DNA from: a bacterium
GTDB taxonomy: Bacteria; Actinomycetota; Acidimicrobiia; Acidimicrobiales; CATQHL01
Length of the DNA: 20,325 nt
Reading direction: 5' to 3'
Assembly: GCA_028819945.1 (NCBI GenBank)
Contig: JAPPKQ010000309.1
Coordinates: 1 to 20,325 of the forward strand
Part shown: positions 14,795 through 20,325 of the stretch, piece after piece
How the letters are laid out: every line of letters starts with the position of its first letter
How positions within the stretch are numbered: position 1 is the stretch's first letter
Made by a program: the position numbers and the translations under genes
The notes under the pieces: model-generated
Told to the model about the DNA's origin: nothing
Database searches by the model: none
What the model saw: the letters and a program-made list of their open reading frames with translations, nothing else

Positions 14795-15657
14795 CAGATG
14801 CAGGACAGGTCGGGATCGTTCCAACCTTCTTTGAGCACGCATTTCGTATAACCCGCCGCCACGGTCTCTCCCGGTCGGGCTACGAGTACCTTGCACCCCC
14901 CGTAGGAAGGCACCTGGACGTCCTCGTACTGCCCGGCGGCGAGGAGGTATCCGTAACTCTCCCGGGTCCGGGCCGGTGTCGAAGCGCTGTCGGGCACTAC
15001 GCCGGTGACGTCGCCGGTGGCCGGTCTGGCCGTCCACCCCCGCGTGAGCGGCACGGACGGCCCCAACGCTGTGCGTGTCAGTGTGCGCAGGCCGCTGCCG
15101 TCGCGCCAGGTGGCTGTGATCTCGCGCACCGCCCGCGGGGGGTCGTCCGTCGCGCCGCACCCATCGGTCCACGTCCCGGCCGGGACCGGCCGGTCGCGGC
15201 ATTCGACCGGATCGACCGGCGGATCGATCCGCCGGTCGCAGCTGCCCATGTCGGCCAGCCGGTAGTAGTCGGCCCATTCTATCGTTATCAGCTTGTGGCC
15301 CGACGTCCCCGGACCGACCCCGGCCGGTCTGACGACCTCGCCGGGCTGCTGCTCCAGGACGCCGTTGCTGTCCCTGCTGGTGCCGGAAACGGCCGTGACG
15401 GGCGGCCCGCAGACGGCCGACTGCCCGGCATGCTGGACGCAGTCGACGTTGCGGGCCGCTTTGGCGGCCTCCTCGATGAGGGCCACGGCATCCGCGCGGA
15501 GGCGCTCGCGGCGCTCGACGTTGGTTATGGTGATACGGAAGGAGAGGACCATCGCCGCTGTGACAGCGAGCACGACGATCGCCACCACCGTCTCGGCCAG
15601 CGAGCCGTCATCGTTCGCGGTCCGCTCACGCTCACCGGCCCGGCCGGGCGTGCTCAC
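14794..15657 (-). CDS. PilV-like minor prepilin
   Basis: This 287-aa protein starts at GTG 15657. A short charged leader (STPGRAGERERTANDD) precedes GSLAETVVAIVVLAVTAAMVL, a prepilin N-terminal helix resembling the SLxExxVAIxxL pattern of PilV. Glutamate is at +4 if cleavage follows the Gly, or +5 if it precedes it, an irregularity against the G|xxxxE consensus. The extracellular part carries several cysteines (NVDCVQ, AVCGPP, GSCDRR, DGCGATD, GGCKVL, TKCVLK, LSCI). There is no obvious Shine-Dalgarno. The start overlaps the TGA of a short upstream frame in a GTGA, so translation may depend on coupling to a small leader peptide. It is followed without a gap by the PilW-like gene. Confidence 0.72.
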   Translation of the reverse strand: MSTPGRAGERERTANDDGSLAETVVAIVVLAVTAAMVLSFRITITNVERRERLRADAVALIEEAAKAARNVDCVQHAGQSAVCGPPVTAVSGTSRDSNGVLEQQPGEVVRPAGVGPGTSGHKLITIEWADYYRLADMGSCDRRIDPPVDPVECRDRPVPAGTWTDGCGATDDPPRAVREITATWRDGSGLRTLTRTALGPSVPLTRGWTARPATGDVTGVVPDSASTPARTRESYGYLLAAGQYEDVQVPSYGGCKVLVARPGETVAAGYTKCVLKEGWNDPDLSCI

Positions 15658-15751
15658 GCGGAGGGATACGGCATGAGGACTCCACCGGCATACGGAGCGA
15701 CCGGCATCGGCTCGGCGGGTCCGGTGGCCGGGCCTGCGGTGCGCGGCATGC

Positions 15752-15771
15752 CGGGCGACGCGCGTCGCCCG
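15752..15771. promoter_or_regulatory. 20-bp perfect palindrome between divergent genes
   Basis: CGGGCGACGCGCGTCGCCCG is a complete palindrome in the 158-bp region between the PilV-like gene (-) and the small protein gene (+). Its place between divergent starts fits an operator for a dimeric regulator. Confidence 0.5.
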
Positions 15772-15815
15772 CGTGCGGCGGGACCGCTCACAGAGCACCG
15801 CCGGAGGTCTAGGCG

Positions 15816-16163
15816 GTGAGGTCGCGGCTGACCCGGGTCCTGCGGCTGGGTTCCGACGCCCCGGACGACGCGCCCGGCCTGCTGGGGGGCAGCCTGTGCG
15901 GCTGCGGGTGCGGCCGCAACGCGGTGGAGGGCACCGAGATGCACGCCGTTCTTCTGGCCGCGTCCCGCCGGTCGTTGCGCCGGCTCCGAGCGAAAGCCAA
16001 ATCGGGCGGCGCCCGCACCCGGCGGGCGCAACACCTGCTGTGGGCGTGGAACCGCTGCGAGGACGGCTTCGACGCTTACGTCCACGGCCGGCCGATGTGG
16101 GAATGCGGCCCGCCGACACCGCTGTGGATCAACGCCTGGCGCCGCCGGGTGGACGAACTCTGA
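15816..16163 (+). CDS. Small cysteine-containing hypothetical protein
   Basis: GTG 15816 is preceded by a strong Shine-Dalgarno (GGAGG at 15803-15807, spacing 8), which makes this small gene credible against the overlapping opposite frame. The product is 115 aa. It has CGCGCGRNAVEG (about 28-39), a basic helical middle (LLAASRRSLRRLRAKAKSG) and a Trp-rich C-terminal half (LLWAWNRCEDGFDAYVHG, MWECGPPTPLWINAWRRR). Four or five cysteines could bind a metal. No family is recognised. It is the only plus-strand gene within the minus-strand pilin cluster, and may be regulatory. Confidence 0.65.
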   Translation: MRSRLTRVLRLGSDAPDDAPGLLGGSLCGCGCGRNAVEGTEMHAVLLAASRRSLRRLRAKAKSGGARTRRAQHLLWAWNRCEDGFDAYVHGRPMWECGPPTPLWINAWRRRVDEL

Positions 16164-16199
16164 ACCGCCGGAGACCGCCCGCGCCGCGCCGCCCCTGCG

Positions 16200-16231
16200 A
16201 AAAAACCACCCCGCCGGCGGCGCCGGCGGGC
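16200..16231 (-). terminator. Rho-independent terminator of the major pilin gene
   Basis: On the minus strand a perfect 9-bp stem (CCCGCCGGC/GCCGGCGGG, 3-nt loop, 16211-16231) is followed after a few bases by seven T (16206-16200). It lies about 50 bp past the pilin stop codon. It separates the pilin transcript from the minor pilins further along. Confidence 0.85.
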
Positions 16232-16279
16232 GCGGCGCACACGGAAGCAGGGACCGCACCCGCCGAACGTCGCCGGGCC

Positions 16280-17191
16280 TCAAGCCTCAGGCGTGGCGTA
16301 TCCGCCGTAGGCGCTCGTGGCGGCCTGGACCTTGCCGTTCGGGGCCAACAGCGACGGGTCGGTTCCGGTGGTGCCCGGCATCTCCTCGAAGATATCATTC
16401 CCCGAAGTGAAAGCTCCGCAATCGGCTCCCCACCCGGCTAGTGTGGCGCTTTCGTTCACCGACTGGTGGCCCTCCCCCGACACCGCCCCGTTGGACGAGT
16501 CCTGCACCAGTATGCTGCAGAAACTGCTGCCGCTGGCACCCACGAGGCCGATACGTATGACGTCGCCGGCGCGGATCTTCGTATCATCCGGCACTGTAGT
16601 CGCCAGACCGTGCGTAGTCGCAGAGAAACCTTTGGGGTTGGAGCCGCCGACGGTGATGGCGGCGGTTGATTCCAACGCAGCGCTCGGCAAGTGGACCCAG
16701 ACCTTGCTGACATTGGGGTCCGCGCCCTTTATCGTCCCGAAGGTGTTCTTCGCAATGAAGTTGATGGCCGGCTCCTGTGCTTGCATCAACCTAGCGGCCT
16801 CCGCGGATGCGGCGGCTACATCGCTGAAACCTACCAACGACGCGGCGGTGGCTGTGCCATCGGCCGCGAAGTTGTTGGTGCCTCCGGGCAGTGTGATGCT
16901 ATACACGCCCCTGGCAGCGGACGCCGCGGACCTCAACGTCGCCATCGCCGCGGAGTCCTGGGCCTGCTGACGCAGCTTCAGCGCCTGGGCTATCACCGCT
17001 GTCGACAGGATCGCCAGCAGGATCACACCTATTATTATCTCCGCGGGGGTGAAGCCCGAGTCGTCGGCTCTTCGACCCGCCCGGCTCCCGCGGAGACGGT
17101 CCCGGTGCGAGGACCGCTCCACGGGCCGGCTCTCACCACCTCCCGCCTCGGATTCGTGCGACCGACCGCAAGGTGCCATATAACCCATCAT
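16280..17191 (-). CDS. Type IV major pilin precursor
   Basis: The prepilin signature is DSG|FTPAEIIIGVILLAILST: Gly at -1, Phe at +1, Glu at +5, then a hydrophobic helix and the heptad-like KLRQQAQDSAAMATLRSAASAARG typical of the pilin N-terminal helix. The mature form is about 257 aa. Two cysteines, SSFC and ADCGAF, near the C-terminal half could close a D-region loop. The start is uncertain: ATG 17191 or 17188 (GGATGG upstream, leader about 46 aa), or GTG 17122 (GGTGAG upstream, leader about 23 aa). AT-richer codons and Asn/Thr/Ser content fit a surface fibre subunit. It is divergent from the PilM-N/PilO operon and has its own promoter and terminator, consistent with high expression of the main subunit. 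Confidence 0.88.
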   Translation of the reverse strand: MMGYMAPCGRSHESEAGGGESRPVERSSHRDRLRGSRAGRRADDSGFTPAEIIIGVILLAILSTAVIAQALKLRQQAQDSAAMATLRSAASAARGVYSITLPGGTNNFAADGTATAASLVGFSDVAAASAEAARLMQAQEPAINFIAKNTFGTIKGADPNVSKVWVHLPSAALESTAAITVGGSNPKGFSATTHGLATTVPDDTKIRAGDVIRIGLVGASGSSFCSILVQDSSNGAVSGEGHQSVNESATLAGWGADCGAFTSGNDIFEEMPGTTGTDPSLLAPNGKVQAATSAYGGYATPEA

Positions 17192-17229
17192 CAAACCATC
17201 CGAATGCTTTCGTGTCCAGCTTCCGTACG

Positions 17230-17238
17230 ATCATAGCA
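17230..17238 (-). promoter_or_regulatory. Extended -10 promoter of the pilin gene
   Basis: On the minus strand TGCTATGAT is an extended -10 (TGn plus TATGAT) about 40 bp upstream of the first ATG. No good -35 is present at the usual spacing, which is normal for extended -10 promoters. Confidence 0.5.
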
Positions 17239-17380
17239 GATCCCACGGTCACGGCGCCGGCGGGCGGCGCGGCTGCGCCGATCCGCGGGCGACCAGGTAA
17301 GGTGACCGCAGGCCGGTGAAGGTGGAGGCCCCCCAGGGCTTCCCGCCCGGCGGGGCCGTACGGCTGAAGGAGAACACCCA

Positions 17381-18739
17381 TTGGGAACACCGTCCGGGGA
17401 TGCGCTGGGCAGGCGGCGGGCGCCGCTGGTGGTGACGGTGGACGGCACCAGGGTCACCGAGGTCAGGTTCAGATCCGGCGAGGCGGTGTCGGTGTCCGAA
17501 CACGACCACGGCACCGAACTGGAAGCGGTCCAGGCTGCGGCGTCCAAGCGGGGCAACAGACTGCTCGTGTGGTGCGGTCCCGTCTCCGCTCGCGTGTCCC
17601 GGCCGGCGGCCTCGTCCGAGCATCCCGACGCGGCCGCCCTGGCCGACGCCGCATACCTCCAGAAGGTGTTCGGGAAGGATCGCCCGGCCGCTATGAGCGG
17701 GGAGGTGGCCATGTCGCCGGACATGGCCGACGACACGGCCGCGTTCGTAGCGTCGCGCCGGCCCCGGATGGTGATGTCGGGGATGTGCGTGAGATCGGAG
17801 GACGAAGGCATCTGGCTGCGGGTGGGGCGTTCCGTCGTGGAGGCCACGCTCGTGCACGGCGGGCGGATCAGCGGTTGGAGTCAGCTGTGCGAGGGCCTGG
17901 ATTCCGTCGCCGGGCAGATATCCGGGGGCCGTGCCGCTCAGAGGGCACGCTCCGACCTGGCCGAACGTGTGGTGCTCGAGACCCGCAGAGCGATCATGCA
18001 GTGGCAGCGCACCCGCACCGTGCCGCCGTCCATATGGCTGCACGGTCCCGGCGGGGACCCGTCAGGCGATATCCACCAGGCTCTGCTCTCCCGCAGCGGC
18101 TGCAGGGTGGCGCTGCCGGCGGTGGACGCGGCAGCGGAAGCGGCCCAGCACGCTCTGGTGCTGCCGGTCGCGGCGTGTTCTCTGGCCGCTGCCCGACTGC
18201 AGCAGCCTGCGAGGGTGCTGCAGTCGGCGAGCAGAGGCAACAGGGCGCTGGCGCTCAAGGTGGCCGCATCCGCGGTGGCGGTGCTCGCGGTCATGGCGAT
18301 CGTGGCGGCGTTGCAGGGCAGATCGGTCGGGCAGAGAATCGATGCCGCCACGAGAGAGATCGGACTGTACCAAGACGACCCCCAGGCCGCCGCCGATAAA
18401 CAGATCGTGGCAGAGGCCGAAGAGGCGCAGACCCTCCTCTCCCGCCTGTCGGGATCCGGCGGCCCGAACTGGGAGATGCTGTTCGCGCTCAACGAACGGT
18501 TCCGCGGCTACGCCGAGGACGAGGAGTTCTCGCTGCGCTCGGACAGGCAGCAGACGTCGATCTCCCTGACCGTCCCGGGAGGCATCGAGCATCTCACGGG
18601 TGTGCTCGACGAACTGGACGTGTGGGCCGAAGCGATCTACGGGCCCGGCGCGTACTCGGTGAGCGGATCCGGCGTCGACGAGATCCCCGGCAGCGGGATA
18701 CAGGTGACGGTACTGCTGGGACATCACCGGGAGCAGTAG
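17381..18739 (+). CDS. PilM-PilN-type fusion, type IV pilus assembly
   Basis: The start is TTG 17381 with AAGGAG eight bases upstream; the protein is 452 aa. Residues 1-280 resemble a degenerate actin-like PilM: LVVTVDGTRVTEVRFRSGEAV near the start, EGIWLRVGRSVVEATLVHGG in the middle, then SIWLHGPGG...GDIHQALLSRSGCRV and a closing helix ALVLPVAACSLAAARL, parallel to the second half of ASKHA folds. A single transmembrane helix (about 292-312, VAASAVAVLAVMAIVAAL) and an external domain of about 140 residues match the PilN layout. PilM, PilN and PilO form the inner-membrane alignment complex linking motor ATPases to the pilus; PilM and PilN are normally separate and tied by a PilN N-terminal peptide. 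The PilO-like gene follows after 4 bp. The fusion is read from composition and order, not from a search. Confidence 0.7.
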   Translation: MGTPSGDALGRRRAPLVVTVDGTRVTEVRFRSGEAVSVSEHDHGTELEAVQAAASKRGNRLLVWCGPVSARVSRPAASSEHPDAAALADAAYLQKVFGKDRPAAMSGEVAMSPDMADDTAAFVASRRPRMVMSGMCVRSEDEGIWLRVGRSVVEATLVHGGRISGWSQLCEGLDSVAGQISGGRAAQRARSDLAERVVLETRRAIMQWQRTRTVPPSIWLHGPGGDPSGDIHQALLSRSGCRVALPAVDAAAEAAQHALVLPVAACSLAAARLQQPARVLQSASRGNRALALKVAASAVAVLAVMAIVAALQGRSVGQRIDAATREIGLYQDDPQAAADKQIVAEAEEAQTLLSRLSGSGGPNWEMLFALNERFRGYAEDEEFSLRSDRQQTSISLTVPGGIEHLTGVLDELDVWAEAIYGPGAYSVSGSGVDEIPGSGIQVTVLLGHHREQ

Positions 18740-18743
18740 GTAG

Positions 18744-20325
18744 ATGGCCCCCAAGTTGACTTTCTGGCTCCTGATCTCGGTGGCGGTGCTGTGGGCGGTC
18801 TGGACGCTGGGTCTCAGGGGGCTGCGCGGCGACGTCGACCTGGCCGAGACGCTCGATCAGCGGCTGGCGGACCTGTCGGCGGCGGCGTCGGACACGGCGG
18901 GATCGTCCATGGATCCCGCCGAGGCCAGAGAGGTGCTCGACCGGTACCGGGACACGTTCATCTGGCTGGGCGATCCGCTGGCCCCGAACCAGCGCGAGGC
19001 CGACTTCCGGACGGTGTGCCCGGAGGTCAAGAGACGCCTCAGCGCTGCGGTCACCGGGATCTACAGTTACTCGTGCACCGTCGGCGAAGCCCAGCCGGCC
19101 GCCACCTCGACACGGGTGGTGCCGCTGGATCTCAGTGTCACGGCCGCCGGGGAGGGCGACGGGAAGCGTCTCGTGCTCGCCGTGGAGGAGGACCCGTCGA
19201 TGCTGCTGAAAGAGATCACGGTCTCCTCCACGAGTGATGCCCCCGGTGATGCCCCCGGCGGCCCGCCCGGGAGCGGAGACGGTCCGCGGGGCGATCCCTA
19301 CGCCGAGACCGTCTCCATGGGCGTCGATCTCTACCTTCTGGCCGAAGCCCCCGCGAGCGTCCTCGCCGATGCCGCGGAGCGCGCCGCGCTGCGCGGCAGG
19401 GAAGCCGAGAGGGGAGTGACACGCAAACGTCTGGCGGTCGCTGAGGCCCGGGCCGTCCTGGAAGCCGCCGAATCAGCCGACCCCCGCGATCTCGAGGCCG
19501 TCGCCGAGGCCCGATCGCTCCTGGCCGCAGCCCGCGCTGCGCTCGCCGCCGTAGAGGTGGAGGGAGCCGTCGCTGAGGTGGAGAACGCCGGACTGCAGAA
19601 CGCCGTCGCCGACCTGCGAGCCCTCCCGGGGAAGCTGTCGGACGCCAGGAGCGCACTGGACGCGGCCAGATCTGCGAACCCTGTGGACCCTGGGACCGTC
19701 GAAACGGCCGAGATGTCCATCGACACGACCGAGCAGACGATCGCCAGAGCCGCCGCGGCCGTCGCCGCGGAGGCCGCTCCGGCGTTGAGGGCCGTCCTGG
19801 TGGAACTGGACGCAGCGAGAACCGCTTTCAAGAACGCTCTGGACGCAGACACCGCGGCCGCAGCCGCAGCCGCGGAGGCCGCAGCCGCAGCCGCGGAGGC
19901 CGCAGCCGCAGCCGCGGAGGCCGAGCTGGAGGGCACCCCGGCAGGGCGGCCCGCCGCCCGTTACACGGCCGAGGCCGCGGAAGCGGCCCTCGCCCTCGCC
20001 GCTGGAACGCTCGGCACCGACCCCCCGCCCGGCGCGGCCTTCGCTGCCGCCGCCAGGGTTCTGGCCGCCGCCGCTGGAGACCCCTCCGAGACCCCCGCCC
20101 GGGCGGAGGCCGAGCTGGAGGCCGCGGAAGCGGCCTTCGCCCTCGCCGACACGGCCCTCGTACACGCCGCCGCGACGGTGGTCGTGGCCGACGCATGGAC
20201 GGTTCTGGCCGTCGCCGCCGCCCGCCTGGGCCCCCCCCCCCCCCCCCGGGGGACCGCCCCCGCCCCAACCGTCGCTGTGGCAGCGGCTCTCGAGGAGCAC
20301 GCCCCCGCCCGCCAGGCACCCGTAT
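18744..20325 (+). CDS. PilO-like protein with long alanine-rich tail (3' end outside window)
   Basis: ATG 18744 lies 4 bp after the PilM-N stop, suggesting coupling. The frame is open for over 525 codons to the window edge. Residues 5-24 form one transmembrane helix (LTFWLLISVAVLWAVWTLGL). A coiled-coil-like stretch and an external domain with two cysteines (TVCPEV, YSCTV) and VVPLDLSVTA follow, the order of PilO. From about residue 215 the protein becomes Ala/Glu-rich and helical for more than 300 residues, well beyond the roughly 200 aa of PilO. The tail includes three copies of AAAAAAE, a duplicated EAAEAA(L/F)ALA segment and a Pro-rich patch encoded by 17 C. It may be a surface-spanning stalk or cell-wall spacer in a monoderm. 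If the window ends join, the frame would stop at 144-146. Confidence 0.7.
   Translation, partial: MAPKLTFWLLISVAVLWAVWTLGLRGLRGDVDLAETLDQRLADLSAAASDTAGSSMDPAEAREVLDRYRDTFIWLGDPLAPNQREADFRTVCPEVKRRLSAAVTGIYSYSCTVGEAQPAATSTRVVPLDLSVTAAGEGDGKRLVLAVEEDPSMLLKEITVSSTSDAPGDAPGGPPGSGDGPRGDPYAETVSMGVDLYLLAEAPASVLADAAERAALRGREAERGVTRKRLAVAEARAVLEAAESADPRDLEAVAEARSLLAAARAALAAVEVEGAVAEVENAGLQNAVADLRALPGKLSDARSALDAARSANPVDPGTVETAEMSIDTTEQTIARAAAAVAAEAAPALRAVLVELDAARTAFKNALDADTAAAAAAAEAAAAAAEAAAAAAEAELEGTPAGRPAARYTAEAAEAALALAAGTLGTDPPPGAAFAAAARVLAAAAGDPSETPARAEAELEAAEAAFALADTALVHAAATVVVADAWTVLAVAAARLGPPPPPRGTAPAPTVAVAAALEEHAPARQAPV
19857..19919 (+). repeat. Three tandem 21-bp repeats in the alanine-rich tail
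   Basis: Three identical 21-bp units (19857-19877, 19878-19898, 19899-19919) encode AAAAAAE each time. A heptapeptide period fits an extended helix or coiled coil and allows in-frame length change. Confidence 0.85.
20231..20247 (+). repeat. Run of 17 C inside the PilO-like gene
   Basis: Seventeen C encode a short proline run. The frame is open at this length; gain or loss of one base would shift it. This is either a slippage hot spot or an assembly error. Confidence 0.9.

Noticed and set aside
14795..15277. Upstream extension of the PilW-like frame
   Set aside because: It overlaps the PilV-like coding region in another frame. ATG 14794 overlaps the upstream stop exactly.
15654..16283. 209-codon minus-strand frame opposite the small plus-strand gene
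   Set aside because: Low-complexity Ala/Pro/Arg sequence, against a plus-strand gene with a GGAGG site. Only its last codons might serve as a short leader for the PilV-like gene.

Overview
This window is a high-GC plasmid-type region. I read it as an actinobacterial (monoderm, Actinomycetota) plasmid or integrated plasmid, with moderate confidence. The reasons are very high GC outside one AT-rich island, frequent GTG and TTG starts backed by Shine-Dalgarno sequences, one start that looks leaderless with a TAnnnT box seven bases upstream, and pilus and conjugation-like genes of the kinds that work without an outer membrane. No species can be named from the sequence.

Replicon core (about 2.1-5.8 kb). 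A large HTH/zinc-ribbon/coiled-coil replication initiator (2547-4187, +) carries what looks like the replication origin inside its own coding sequence: CAAACGTT-type iterons, an AT-rich unwinding stretch, a DnaA-box match and a hairpin at 3043-3229. It converges on a two-gene partition operon, parA (4717-5580, -) and a protein with two ribbon-helix-helix-like segments (4184-4720, -). Two direct-repeat arrays, 31-bp units at 2281-2395 and 32-bp units at 5671-5760, flank this core in opposite orientation. They share an ACCCC...AACCCCTCT core and are probably centromere and operator sites.

Minus-strand membrane block (6.06-10.3 kb). Read from its upstream end this block holds a hypothetical protein (9884-10306), a PilT-family ATPase with a degenerate Walker A (8665-9717), a zinc-finger-ended protein (7490-8551), a one-TM protein (7245-7493), a VirB2/TcpD-like two-TM protein (6647-7081) and a TcpE/PrgI-like membrane protein (6059-6625).

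Type IV pilus block (10.6-20.3 kb). A divergent prepilin peptidase (10605-11456, +) is followed by a hypothetical protein (11570-12385, -) and a serine-recombinase-like protein lacking its nucleophile (12689-13582, -). Then come PilW-like (13697-14794, -) and PilV-like (14794-15657, -) minor prepilins, a small cysteine-containing protein (15816-16163, +) and the major pilin (16280-17191, -) with its own terminator. A PilM-PilN fusion (17381-18739, +) and a PilO-like protein with a long alanine-rich tail (18744 to the window end, +) complete it. A ParA/MinD-type ATPase with a proline-rich N terminus (271-1326, +) lies at the other end. If the molecule is circular it would sit directly downstream of the PilO gene.

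Together the window encodes replication, segregation and most of the inner-membrane, pilin-processing and pilin parts of a type IV pilus. No PilB extension ATPase or PilC platform is visible; these would have to lie outside the window or be supplied by the host. The combination of a T4P module, a degenerate retraction-type ATPase and a VirB2/TcpE-like pair on a plasmid replicon is the most unusual aspect.
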